Assembly (NCBI GenBank): GCA_023387735.1
Contig: JAEWHP010000002.1
Span: forward strand, 186,001-250,000
Source of the DNA: Pseudomonadota bacterium
GTDB lineage: Bacteria; Pseudomonadota; Alphaproteobacteria; Rhizobiales; Xanthobacteraceae
Length of the DNA stretch: 64,000 nucleotides
Direction: 5' to 3'
The notes beneath the pieces are model-generated. The model did no database searches. It saw only the letters and a program-made list of their open reading frames with translations, and was not told where the DNA came from. Of the stretch, positions 8,785 through 19,938 are shown piece by piece (position 1 is the stretch's first letter; each line of letters opens with the position of its first letter). The position numbers and the translations under genes were made by a program.

Positions 8785-9659
8785 ACCGAGCCCCGGACGA
8801 GATGCAGGTGCTCCGGGCCGGCCTTGGGATCGGCGATGCCGAAGCGCCGGCCATGCTGCAACGATGGCACGCTCTTGCGGGCGGCCTCCACCTTTGTTGT
8901 GTCGATTTCGGCGAGGAACACGCCGGGCTCGACGCCGCCCTCGGCGAGGATCTCGCCCCAGGGCGCGATGATCAGCGAATGCCCGTAGGTCTCGCGCTTG
9001 TTCTCGTGCATGCCGGCCTGCGCGGCTGCGAACACGAAACAGCCGTTCTCGATGGCGCGGGCGCGCAGCAGCGTATGCCAGTGCGCTTCGCCGGTCTTGC
9101 GCGTGAACGCCGACGGCACGGTGAGGAACAATGCGCCGGCTTCGGCCAGCGCGCGATAGAGCGCCGGAAAACGCACGTCGTAGCAGATCGTCAGCCCGAT
9201 GCGGCCCCACGGCAGGTCGGAGATGACGGCCGTTTCGCCCGGCTGGTAGTTCGCGGACTCGCGGTAGCTCTCGCCGCCGGGCAGGTCGATGTCGAACATG
9301 TGGATCTTGTCGTAGCTGGCGAGCACGTTGCCGTCAGGCGCGATCAGGAACGAGCGGTTGACGGCGCGCTCCGGCGAGAAGCGCAACGCCAGCGAGCCGA
9401 CATGGAGATGGATCTTCAGTTCCGCCGCGAGCTCACGATAGGCTTTCAGCGAGCGGTCGTCCTCCTCGGCAGCGAGATGCTCGAACAGCGCCTTGCGGTT
9501 CAGCTGCATCATGTTGCTCACCTCGGGGGTGAGCACGTAGTCCGCGCCTTGCGCGGCCGCCTCGCGGATCAGTTTCATGCCCTGCTCGAGGCTCGGCTCG
9601 GGCAACAGTCCGGTGCGCATCTGCACCATGGCGGCCGTGAAGGTGGAGCCAGCGCTCAT
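8781..9659 (-). CDS. Carbon-nitrogen hydrolase (nitrilase superfamily amidase, Nit1/Nit2-like)
   Basis: This is a 292-residue omega-amidase/deaminated-glutathione-amidase type enzyme. The catalytic triad of the superfamily is visible: Glu in TPEVSN (about residue 47), Lys in SYDKIHMFDID and Cys in GLTICYDVRFPALYR. The motif order and length fit the Nit subgroup that repairs side products such as deaminated glutathione or 2-oxoglutaramate; which of these it uses cannot be read from sequence. It starts at the ATG two bases after the grxC stop. Glutaredoxin next door makes a glutathione-related job plausible. Confidence 0.9.
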   Translation of the reverse strand: MSAGSTFTAAMVQMRTGLLPEPSLEQGMKLIREAAAQGADYVLTPEVSNMMQLNRKALFEHLAAEEDDRSLKAYRELAAELKIHLHVGSLALRFSPERAVNRSFLIAPDGNVLASYDKIHMFDIDLPGGESYRESANYQPGETAVISDLPWGRIGLTICYDVRFPALYRALAEAGALFLTVPSAFTRKTGEAHWHTLLRARAIENGCFVFAAAQAGMHENKRETYGHSLIIAPWGEILAEGGVEPGVFLAEIDTTKVEAARKSVPSLQHGRRFGIADPKAGPEHLHLVRGSV

Positions 9660-9661
9660 GA

Positions 9662-9928
9662 TCAGGCCTTTTCTCCGGCGAGCAGGGCGTCGAGCTTGCC
9701 CGCGCGGTCCAGCGCGTAGAGCTCGTCGCAGCCGCCGACATGGGTTGCACCGATGAAGATTTGCGGAAAAGTCGAGCCATGTCCGGCGCGGTCGTACATC
9801 TGATCGCGCAGGGCCGGGTCGCTGGCCACGTTCAATTCGGTGAACGCGGCATTCTTGCGCGTCAGCAGCGATTTGGCGGCGGTGCAATAGCCGCAGCCCG
9901 GACGGGTATAGATTTCAATGGCGGTCAT
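9662..9928 (-). CDS. grxC: Glutaredoxin 3 (class I dithiol glutaredoxin)
   Basis: This 88-residue glutathione-dependent disulphide reductase has the active site CGYC at residues 12-15 (YTRPGCGYCTAAK), where CPYC is the more common form, the cis-proline segment STFPQIFIG and the glutathione-binding GGCDEL. Length and motifs fit GrxC. It is first in the grxC-amidase-DUF1178 run and sits about 28 bases after comF on the same strand. Confidence 0.95.
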   Translation of the reverse strand: MTAIEIYTRPGCGYCTAAKSLLTRKNAAFTELNVASDPALRDQMYDRAGHGSTFPQIFIGATHVGGCDELYALDRAGKLDALLAGEKA

Positions 9929-9956
9929 GGCGCGCTCTGGTTCGGAACTGTCTGGA

Positions 9957-10763
9957 CTATATGGGAGCCCGATGGGTGTCCACAACCCGCGCGAACACCA
10001 GCACGTCGACCTGCGCGGCTTTGGCGCGCAGCAAGGCGCGGGCGCAGGCATCAGCCGTGGCGCCCGACGTCAGGACATCGTCGATCAGAATCACACGACG
10101 CCCCGCGATATCGGCGCTGCGTTCGGGGGCAACCTTGAACGCGCCCTGCACATTGCTGGCACGCTGCGGCCGCGACAGCCCGATCTGCTGCTCGGTCGCG
10201 CGAATTCGCCGCAGCGCCTCGGAGGCCAGTTTGACGCCGCTTTGCCGCGAAATCACCCGCGCCAGCGCACCGGACTGGTTGTAGCGGCGGCTCCAGCCAC
10301 GTCGCCAGTGCAGCGGAACCGGCACCAGAACGTCGGCCCCGGCAAGCAATTCCTGGCCCGCGCGCACCATCCAGCGGCCCATGGTGGGCGCAAGGTCCGT
10401 GCGGTCCTGGTATTTCAGCGAATGAACCAGCGTGCGCGCGACGTCGTCATAGCGCACCGCGGCGCGGGCGCGCTGGTACGCCGGTGGGCTGGCGATCGCC
10501 TCCATCGACAGCAGTTCCGGTCCCGGATCGTAGACAAAGGGAATGCCGAGCCGCGGGCAATAAGGCGGCTCGATGAACGACAGTTTCGCCCAGCATGCCG
10601 CGCAGACGCCCTCGCCATCGACCGGCTCGCGGCAGGAAACGCACAGCGTCGGCAGCGCGATGTCGAGCGCCAGCCGCGGAAGATGCGCGAGCACGTCGCG
10701 GCAGGCGCCGAGCGCGCTACGCAGTTGGTCGGCAATGGAACGTGATGATGCCTCGGCGTCCAT
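9957..10763 (-). CDS. comF: ComF family phosphoribosyltransferase-like protein
   Basis: The 268-residue protein has an N-terminal double zinc ribbon (CVSCREP, CAACW, then YCPRLG) followed by a phosphoribosyltransferase fold with the PRPP motif VILIDDVLTSGATADA. In transformable bacteria ComF takes part in DNA uptake; in most others its role is unknown, so competence should not be inferred from this gene alone. It diverges from the methyltransferase gene that starts at 10841. Confidence 0.92.
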   Translation of the reverse strand: MDAEASSRSIADQLRSALGACRDVLAHLPRLALDIALPTLCVSCREPVDGEGVCAACWAKLSFIEPPYCPRLGIPFVYDPGPELLSMEAIASPPAYQRARAAVRYDDVARTLVHSLKYQDRTDLAPTMGRWMVRAGQELLAGADVLVPVPLHWRRGWSRRYNQSGALARVISRQSGVKLASEALRRIRATEQQIGLSRPQRASNVQGAFKVAPERSADIAGRRVILIDDVLTSGATADACARALLRAKAAQVDVLVFARVVDTHRAPI

Positions 10764-10840
10764 GGCGTGAGGCTAGCGTTGTGTGTAGCGCGGCTCAAGC
10801 ACAGGATTGCCAGAGATGGGGCAGGCGGCTACCAACCGGC

Positions 10841-11683
10841 ATGGCCTCGAACACGACCGCTGCGCCCACGCTATTCGACCGCGCCATGCTGTGCGCGCGG
10901 CTCGATCGCGCGCGGCGCGGAGAGCCGGTCACGTTCCTGCTCGATCGCGTCAGGGAGGATATGGAAGACCGGTTGCAAGCGGTGACGCGCAGCTTTTCCG
11001 ATGTGGCAGATATCTGGACGCCGGGCGAGTTGCTGCGAAAGCCGCTGGCCGATCGGTTTCGATCGATCGTCCACGTCGATCCCGATCAAAGTGAAGCGCT
11101 GCCCCTGCAACCGGAGTCCCTCGATCTCGTCGTCTCGGCGCTGGCGTTCCAGTTTGTCAACGACCTGCCGGGCGTACTGGCGCAGATCCGCCGCGCGCTG
11201 AAGCCCGACGGCCTGTTGCTGGCGGCGATGATCGGAGGCGATACGCTGACTGAACTTCGGCAGTCCTTTGCGGCGGCGGAGGCTGAATGCGAAGGCGGGG
11301 TGTCGCCACGTGTCGTGCCGTTTGCCGATCTGCGCGACATCGGCAGCCTGCTGCAGCGGGCCGGGCTTGCATTGCCGGTCACCGACGTCGATCGTGTCGT
11401 GGTGCGCTACGACAGCGCGTTCGCGCTGATGGCCGATCTCCGGCGGATGGGCGCGAGCAACATCCTGATCGAGCGGCGGCGGACGCCGACCCGCCGCGCC
11501 ACCATGCTGCGGATGGCGCAGATATACGCGGATCGTTTTGCCGATCCCGACGGCCGCATCCGCGCGACCTTCGACGTGATCTGGCTGTCCGGCTGGGCGC
11601 CGCATGAAAGCCAGCAGAAGCCGTTGAAGCCGGGCTCGGCGAAGGCAAGTCTCGAGGCGGCGGTGAAGGGGAAGAACACTTAA
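10841..11683 (+). CDS. Class I SAM-dependent methyltransferase (NDUFAF5/BioC-like)
   Basis: The protein has 280 residues from the ATG at 10841 (MASNTTAAPTLFDRAML). The motif AMIGGDTLTELRQSF near the middle is characteristic of the NDUFAF5 family, whose mitochondrial member modifies a complex I subunit. The region after LDLVVSALAFQFVNDLPG resembles BioC-type methyltransferases. The glycine-rich AdoMet loop is weak. An NDUFAF5-type role in respiratory complex I maturation is plausible for an alphaproteobacterium, but it is inference. Confidence 0.8.
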   Translation: MASNTTAAPTLFDRAMLCARLDRARRGEPVTFLLDRVREDMEDRLQAVTRSFSDVADIWTPGELLRKPLADRFRSIVHVDPDQSEALPLQPESLDLVVSALAFQFVNDLPGVLAQIRRALKPDGLLLAAMIGGDTLTELRQSFAAAEAECEGGVSPRVVPFADLRDIGSLLQRAGLALPVTDVDRVVVRYDSAFALMADLRRMGASNILIERRRTPTRRATMLRMAQIYADRFADPDGRIRATFDVIWLSGWAPHESQQKPLKPGSAKASLEAAVKGKNT

Positions 11684-11691
11684 TGCCTGAC

Positions 11692-11815
11692 CTCATGGTG
11701 AGGAGCGCCGCAGGCGCGTCTCCGGACGATGCAGGCATCGCCGGGCGAACCATGAAGCCCCGATGTGGCCATCCTTCGAGACGGCGCTGTCGCGCCTCCT
11801 CAGGATGAGGTTGGA
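11692..11815. repeat. CCTCATGGTGAGGAG-type repeat, copy 1
   Basis: This intergenic element begins ACCTCATGGTGAGGAGCGC, contains GTCTCCGGACGATGC and ends CCATCCTTCGAGACGG...CCTCAGGATGAGG. A second copy with the same order of blocks is at 17943-18076. Inverted arms (CTCATGGTGAGGAG against CTCCTCAGGATGAG) would let it fold. Confidence 0.85.
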
Positions 11816-11915
11816 CCGGCAGAACGCCTGCAGGCGCGGCGGCGCTCTACTTTGCATGGGGTTGTTTTCGATATTTTGTGCCGGACCTGCGTGTACGAGG
11901 CGTCGGCCAGTCACT

Positions 11916-12326
11916 TCACAGCAACAAATCAATCAGATGCGGGATCAGCGGGATGTCCGCCGGCGGCATCGGGTAGTCGCGCAGCTTGTTGGCGCGGACC
12001 CAGGCCAGTTGCTGGCCTTCGCGTGCGGTCACCGTGCCTTCCCAGCGCCGGCAGATGTAGAGCGGCATCAGCAAATGAAAGCTGTCATAGGCGTAGCTGG
12101 CAAAGGTCAGCGGCGCCAGGCACGGCTCGCTGACGTCGATGCCGATCTCCTCGTGCAGTTCGCGGATCAGCGTCTGCTCCGGCCGCTCGCCGGGCTCGAC
12201 CTTGCCGCCGGGAAACTCCCAGAGGCCTGCGAGCGCCTTGCCCTCCGGGCGCTGCGCCAGCAGAATCCGCTTGTCGACGTCGACCAGCGCGCAGGCAACC
12301 ACCAGGGTGAGCTTGATGTCAGCCAT
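11916..12326 (-). CDS. mutT: (Deoxy)nucleoside triphosphate pyrophosphohydrolase, MutT/Nudix family
   Basis: This enzyme is likely to hydrolyse oxidised nucleotides such as 8-oxo-dGTP. The Nudix box is complete: GGKVEPGERPEQTLIRELHE followed by EIGI. The 136-residue form starting MADIKLTLVV (ATG at 12324-12326) is preferred because it begins just before the first beta strand; an upstream start would add eight residues and run into the palindromic repeat at 12345. Confidence 0.9.
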   Translation of the reverse strand: MADIKLTLVVACALVDVDKRILLAQRPEGKALAGLWEFPGGKVEPGERPEQTLIRELHEEIGIDVSEPCLAPLTFASYAYDSFHLLMPLYICRRWEGTVTAREGQQLAWVRANKLRDYPMPPADIPLIPHLIDLLL

Positions 12327-12344
12327 GCGTCGCTGCCAGTTGGC

Positions 12345-12427
12345 TGTCATTCCGTGGCGCGCGAAGCGCGACCCCGGAATCTCGAGATACCGGGTTCAAT
12401 GCTGGCGCATTGCCCCGGAATGACAGC
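12345..12427. repeat. CATTCCGGGGCGATGCG-type palindromic repeat, copy 2
   Basis: This is a diverged copy (TGTCATTCCGTGGCGCGC to CCCCGGAATGACAG) between mutT and argJ. The central palindrome is changed at one base, CTCGAGATACCGGG in place of CTCGAGATTCCGGG. Confidence 0.9.
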
Positions 12428-12437
12428 GAAGCGGCGA

Positions 12438-13679
12438 TCATGATCGATAGTCGCCATTGATGGCGACGTATTCCTTGGTGAGGTCGCAGGTCAGCACGCG
12501 GTCGCGGCCCTTGCCGAGCCCGAGGCCGACCTTGATCTGGATCTTCGGGTTCTTCATCACCTCCGACACTTCAGACTCGTTGTAGGACGGATCGCGCGCG
12601 CCGCTCTTGGCCACACGGATGCCGTTGAACGCGATCGACAGCTTGTCGCGGTTGGCGGGCTCGCCGGCCTTGCCGACGGCCATCACCACGCGGCCCCAAT
12701 TGGCGTCCTCGCCGGCGATCGCCGTCTTGACCAGCGGCGAGTTCGCGATCGACATCGCAATCCTGCGCGCCGAGGTCTTCGTGGTCGCGCCCTCGACAAT
12801 CACTTCGACCAGCTTGCGCGCGCCTTCGCCGTCGCGGGCGACCTGTTCGGCGAGGTCGGCGAGCACGGCGTGGAACGCCTTGGCGAAGGCCTTCAGCCTG
12901 GGATCGCTGGCGCGGCTGATTTTTGGCGCGCCATGCTCCGCGGCCGCGCCGGTGGCAAACGCGAGCAGGGTGTCCGACGTCGAGGTGTCGCTGTCGATGG
13001 TGATGGCGTTAAAGGTGTCCTCGACGCCGGTCTTGAGCAGCGACTGCAGCACGGCCGACGACAGCGGCGCGTCGGTGAACACAAAGGACAGCATCGTCGC
13101 CATGTCGGGCGCGATCATGCCGGCGCCCTTGGCCATGCCGTTGATGGTGACCCTGGCCTTGCCGAGCTTGACGGTCGCGGTCGCCACCTTCGGGAAGGTG
13201 TCGGTGGTCATGATCGCCTTCGCCGCGTCCATCCAGTGATCCGGCGTGGCGGCCTCAGCCAGCGTCGCCAGCACGCCGTCGAACTTGGTGGCATCCAGCG
13301 GTTCGCCGATTACGCCGGTCGAGGCGAGGAACACGTCGCCGGTGGCGCAGCCGACCGCCTTCGACGCGATCTGCGCGGTCAGCGCCGTCGATTGCTTGCC
13401 GGTCTTGCCGGTGAAGGCGTTGGCGTTGCCGGAATTGACCACGAGCGCGCGCGCCTTGCCGCCCTTCAGCCTGGCGCGGCACCATTCGACGGGCGCGGAC
13501 GGGCACTTCGACTTGGTGAACACGCCGGCGGCCGTGGTGCCCTTGTCCATCACCGCGAGCAGCACGTCGGTGCGCCCCTTGTAGCGGATGCCGGCGGCGG
13601 CGGTCGCAAGCCTCACGCCCGCAATGGCGGGCATATCAGGGACATCGGTCGGGGCGAGGGGGGAAACGGTAGCGGACAT
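12438..13679 (-). CDS. argJ: Bifunctional glutamate N-acetyltransferase / amino-acid acetyltransferase ArgJ
   Basis: ArgJ moves the acetyl group from N-acetylornithine to glutamate, closing the cyclic arginine pathway, and in many organisms also makes N-acetylglutamate from acetyl-CoA. The 413-residue precursor starts MSATVSPLAPTD. The autocleavage site is visible in KGAGMIAPDMATML, where the Thr becomes the nucleophile of the beta chain. The C-terminus ends in YVAINGDYRS, typical of the family. A longer frame exists upstream, but the ATG at 13677-13679 precedes the conserved domain at the usual distance. Confidence 0.96.
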   Translation of the reverse strand: MSATVSPLAPTDVPDMPAIAGVRLATAAAGIRYKGRTDVLLAVMDKGTTAAGVFTKSKCPSAPVEWCRARLKGGKARALVVNSGNANAFTGKTGKQSTALTAQIASKAVGCATGDVFLASTGVIGEPLDATKFDGVLATLAEAATPDHWMDAAKAIMTTDTFPKVATATVKLGKARVTINGMAKGAGMIAPDMATMLSFVFTDAPLSSAVLQSLLKTGVEDTFNAITIDSDTSTSDTLLAFATGAAAEHGAPKISRASDPRLKAFAKAFHAVLADLAEQVARDGEGARKLVEVIVEGATTKTSARRIAMSIANSPLVKTAIAGEDANWGRVVMAVGKAGEPANRDKLSIAFNGIRVAKSGARDPSYNESEVSEVMKNPKIQIKVGLGLGKGRDRVLTCDLTKEYVAINGDYRS

Positions 13680-13813
13680 GCGAGCACCTTGTTCGACCAG
13701 GTCAACCTCAACCGGGGCTGCCAACCCGGCCCCAGACATGGAACGGCCGGGCGCTACGGCCCGGCCATGACGATGGTAGATACTATTGGTCTCGAAGAAG
13801 TGACAGCGATTTC

Positions 13814-14725
13814 TTACTTCTTCGCCGGCGGCGCCATCTTGGAATCCGATGGCTTCGGCGCCTCGGTCTTGGCGGCTTCCGCCGGCTTGTCCATGCGCTC
13901 GACCTTGGCGGCCTCGCGCAGCTTGGCGACGTATTCCGCCTGCGCCTTGCGCGTGACATAGGTTTCGATCTGGGCCTTGACCTGCTCGAAGTCGGGGGCC
14001 TTGCGGGCGCGCTTTTCCTCGACCTTGATGACGTGCCAGCCGAACTGCGACTTGACCGGGTCGGAGATCTTGCCGGGTTCGAGCGCGAAGGCGACGGTGG
14101 AGAATTCCGGCACCATCTGTTCCTTGGTGAAGAAGCCGAGATCGCCGCCGTCGGAGGCGCCCGGGTCCTTGGACTTCTTCTTCGCCAGTTCGGCGAAATC
14201 GGCACCCTTCTTCAGCTCTTCGGCGACCGCCTTGGCCTCATCCTCGGTCTCGACCAGGATGTGGCGGGCGCGGACTTCCATTTCGCCGGTGATCTGCTTG
14301 GAGGCCTCCTCATAGACCTTCTTCATCGCCTCTTCGGTCGTCGCTGCCTTGCCTTCGGTGGCCAGCAGGCTGTCCATCAGGAGGCGGCTGCGGGTGAACG
14401 CCAGGCGCTTCTTGAAGTCCTCGGAATTCTCGACCTTCTTGTCCTCGGCGGCCTTGGCGACGATCTTCAGGTCGATCAGGAAGGCCAGCACGTTGTCCTT
14501 CTTGGTCGCCGGGTCCATCTGGGCGAGGCTCGGGCCGAGTTCCTCTTCGGCAAGCGCGACGTCGCTCTGCCGGATCTCCACGCCGTTGACCTTGGCGAGC
14601 ACGGGATTGTCCTGGGCCCGAACCGGCAGGCCGGCGGCCAGTACCGCGGCCAGGCAGCCCGTCGCGGCCAATGCGGCCAAGCCGAAGCGCAGGCCGGTTT
14701 TCGTTTCCGGGAACGAGGTGGTCAT
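13814..14725 (-). CDS. Parvulin-type peptidyl-prolyl cis-trans isomerase (PpiC/SurA-like), secreted
   Basis: This 303-residue periplasmic foldase has an N-terminal signal peptide (hydrophobic stretch about residues 14-33, cleavage expected after LPVRA), a helical chaperone-like region and a rotamase core with VRARHILVETEDEAKAVAEE, DPGASDGGDLGFF and GWHVIKVE. The C-terminal tail is Lys/Ala/Pro-rich and likely flexible. It helps outer-membrane or periplasmic proteins fold. It diverges from secA, so an exported folding factor sits next to the export motor. Confidence 0.92.
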   Translation of the reverse strand: MTTSFPETKTGLRFGLAALAATGCLAAVLAAGLPVRAQDNPVLAKVNGVEIRQSDVALAEEELGPSLAQMDPATKKDNVLAFLIDLKIVAKAAEDKKVENSEDFKKRLAFTRSRLLMDSLLATEGKAATTEEAMKKVYEEASKQITGEMEVRARHILVETEDEAKAVAEELKKGADFAELAKKKSKDPGASDGGDLGFFTKEQMVPEFSTVAFALEPGKISDPVKSQFGWHVIKVEEKRARKAPDFEQVKAQIETYVTRKAQAEYVAKLREAAKVERMDKPAEAAKTEAPKPSDSKMAPPAKK

Positions 14726-14846
14726 GCAAAATCCTTGTCTTGAACAGGGGAAGGCCAAAGGCGGCGGGGACACTCGCCCAATCATGGGGTCTTGGCAACG
14801 CGAAAAGTCTGTCGAAATCATGAATTCCTTGACATATCTCGATACG

Positions 14847-14875
14847 TTGACAAGCCCCGGGGGCAGCCATATCTC
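14847..14875 (+). promoter_or_regulatory. Candidate sigma-70-type promoter for secA
   Basis: TTGACA (14847-14852), a 17-base spacer and TATCTC (14870-14875) lie about 200 bases before the secA ATG. The -35 box is a perfect consensus and the -10 box is partial. A second TTGACA lies about 18 bases upstream. The rest of the 347-base ppiC-secA gap shows no gene and presumably also holds the ppiC promoter. Confidence 0.45.
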
Positions 14876-15072
14876 TGCCGGAACCTATCGACGGTATTGA
14901 GCTTATTTCGCTGCGGTTTTTGCCGTTGAACCCAGGATTGCCCGATTCCCACTCATTTGGCGGAAGACCCCCGGTTCGGGGCGTTTGCCGCGATGTGTCA
15001 CGGTGAGTTGATGGGCAACCTGGTCTAACACGTCACGGCTGCAACGCAGTAACGGCAAAGGCAGGATTTGGC

Positions 15073-17910
<2,838 letters not shown>

Positions 17911-17942
17911 GCGTGCGCTGACGGCAAAGCGCCGCAACAGTT

Positions 17943-18076
17943 TGACCCTCATGGTGAGGAGGCGCGTAGCGCCGTCTCCGGACGATGCTTCGCATTCGCC
18001 GGGAGAACCATGAGGCCGGGCGGGTGCCATCCATCCTTCGAGACGTCGCTACGCGGCTCCTCAGTATGATGGTCTG
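17943..18076. repeat. CCTCATGGTGAGGAG-type repeat, copy 2
   Basis: This has the same block order as 11692-11815 (CCCTCATGGTGAGGAGGCG, GTCTCCGGACGATGC, CCATCCTTCGAGACG, CTCCTCAGTATGATGG). It lies between the convergent secA and L,D-transpeptidase genes. Confidence 0.85.
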
Positions 18077-18141
18077 ACCGTTTGCGGGAAGCTTGAACAA
18101 CGCCGACCAACGGCGCTTTCAAGAGATCCAACGGAAAATTC

Positions 18142-19614
18142 TTACCGCACCGCTCCGAAGCGGCTGTCGAACGAGTTCGGCGGCACGATCGGCGCGGAAC
18201 CGGCGACCTGGCTGTCCTTCGCGGCCGGGGCCGGGGCATCCGGTACGGACGGTCTCAGCGGCGGACGGCTGGCGGCCTGCTTGGTGTCATGCTTGGGCGC
18301 GGTGGTCTTCGGCGCGGACGCTTCAGGACGCGGCGGCTCGGGCCGCTTGGCGGCCTCCTTCGGTTTCGAAGGCGGCGTGCTGGCGGTGGCATCGGCTGCG
18401 CTGCCGAAGCCGACTTTACGTTTCAGGTTGGAGAACCACCCGTCATTCTCGGCCGCCGGGGCGGCATTGGCGACCCGCGTCGTTGCGGGGGCGGCCTGAG
18501 CAGGGGCGGGCGCCGGCGCTGCGGCGAGCTTCGGCGGTTCCGGCGTACCCATCAGCAGGCTCTCGGAGGGCGCCTTGGGCGGATTGACGTGCGAGGGAAC
18601 GGTGCCGGGCGCACGCGCCAGCAGCGACATGGAGCCGTCGCCTGCTTCGGAAAGGCCGGTGGTGGCTTCGGGTACGCGTGCGGCGAACACGCGATGCATT
18701 CCGCCATCGATGCCGGGGTTGAGTCGCGCCACCGGCGTTCCCTTGGCAATCAGCCTGGCGGTCTCGGCGATGTCGGTCGCCTGCTTTTCGCGCACGGCCT
18801 CGACGATCTCTTCGGAAACCGCATAGTCCGGGCATTTTGCGGACGCGTCGAACACGAGATCACGCGTGGCGCCCGGCTTCTTGACTGCGTCGAAGACGTA
18901 TTTCTTCTCGCAGAAATCGACCTTCGGCTCCTGCCGCGTCACCTCGAAATGATCGTTGCCGTCCTTGATCATCTTCCAGAACGGCATGTTCGGGTTGTTG
19001 CGATGCTTGGCCAGGTTGACCGGCGTCATCTTAAATGGATAGGCCTGCAACTGGAACTGCTTCTGGCCGCCGAAGAAGGATTCGCGGCCGAGCGAATAGA
19101 TCTCCGCGATCTGCTCGTCGGTCATCGCGTAGCAGCCGCGCGACGAACAGTCGCCGTGCACCATGAGCTGCGAGCCGGTGCGGCCAAGCGCCTTGTCGAA
19201 CGCGTTCGGGTAGCCGGTATTGAAGGAGAGGTAATAGGCCGACTGCGGATTCATCTGCGCCGGCGAAATCGAATAGAAGCCTTCCGGCGCCTGGCGGTCG
19301 CCTTCGCGGACCTTGGGGCCGAGATCGCCTGACCAGCGGCAGATCGGATAGGTCTTGAGCAGGGCAAAACGGCCGGAGCGGTCCTGTTTCCAGATCTCCA
19401 GTTCCGCTTCCTGCTTGAACAGGCGAACCAGGATCGGCGACTGCAGATCCATGTTCTTCGCCGACATGTCGGCGACCAGTTTTGGCGGGACAGGCTGGTT
19501 GGCCTTGGCGTTGTTGGCCAGCGAGAGATCGTCGCCCTTGCAGCCGGCCAGCACCACACCGGCTGCAAGGGCAGCCGAAGTTGCGAGCGCGCGAACCAGC
19601 GAGCGATTGTCCAA
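18142..19614 (-). CDS. L,D-transpeptidase (YkuD/YafK-like) lipoprotein
   Basis: The protein is likely to cross-link or remodel peptidoglycan, or attach protein to it. The YkuD core contains the catalytic His and Cys in MVHGDCSSRGCYAM. The N-terminus carries a lipobox (ALAAGVVLAGC), so it should be anchored in a membrane facing the periplasm. After the catalytic domain (about 50-260) comes a long Ala/Pro/Lys-rich tail (about 330-490) that is probably disordered and could reach through or bind the cell wall. The TTG at 19612-19614 has a GGAG eight bases upstream and gives a normal lipoprotein signal; a GTG start at 19650 would add 12 residues. About 280 bases separate it from accA. Confidence 0.88.
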   Translation of the reverse strand: MDNRSLVRALATSAALAAGVVLAGCKGDDLSLANNAKANQPVPPKLVADMSAKNMDLQSPILVRLFKQEAELEIWKQDRSGRFALLKTYPICRWSGDLGPKVREGDRQAPEGFYSISPAQMNPQSAYYLSFNTGYPNAFDKALGRTGSQLMVHGDCSSRGCYAMTDEQIAEIYSLGRESFFGGQKQFQLQAYPFKMTPVNLAKHRNNPNMPFWKMIKDGNDHFEVTRQEPKVDFCEKKYVFDAVKKPGATRDLVFDASAKCPDYAVSEEIVEAVREKQATDIAETARLIAKGTPVARLNPGIDGGMHRVFAARVPEATTGLSEAGDGSMSLLARAPGTVPSHVNPPKAPSESLLMGTPEPPKLAAAPAPAPAQAAPATTRVANAAPAAENDGWFSNLKRKVGFGSAADATASTPPSKPKEAAKRPEPPRPEASAPKTTAPKHDTKQAASRPPLRPSVPDAPAPAAKDSQVAGSAPIVPPNSFDSRFGAVR

Positions 19615-19883
19615 AGGCTTAAGCTCCACACCCTCCGGGCAATTCCGCACCCCAAATCACAGCGGTACGCCCTGAAGCCATTATCTAAAATCTTACCCTT
19701 TGCCCCAGCGCGCCGCAACCCGAACGGGACAAGGCCGTCGGTCCTACGGCAGGCATGGTCAACCAAAGTTTAAAAACCGTGGTCGGGGCCTAATTGGGGC
19801 CAAATCCAGCGATTCAGGAAAAAAGGGAGGCACGCTTGGGAATACCGCCCCGCGACCTCAAAAGGAGGAGATGGCTTGCGCCG

Positions 19884-19938
19884 AGTCAGCCCCAAGTCAG
19901 CCCTAAGTCAGCCCCAAGTCAGCACGAGGTCAGCCGAG
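19884..19938. repeat. Five tandem 11-bp units at the accA 3' end
   Basis: AGTCAGCCCCA, AGTCAGCCCTA, AGTCAGCCCCA, AGTCAGCACGA and GGTCAGCCGAG follow each other without gaps; the first three are nearly identical and the last two have diverged. The fifth overlaps the accA stop codon. The 11-bp period is close to one helical turn. Confidence 0.85.
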
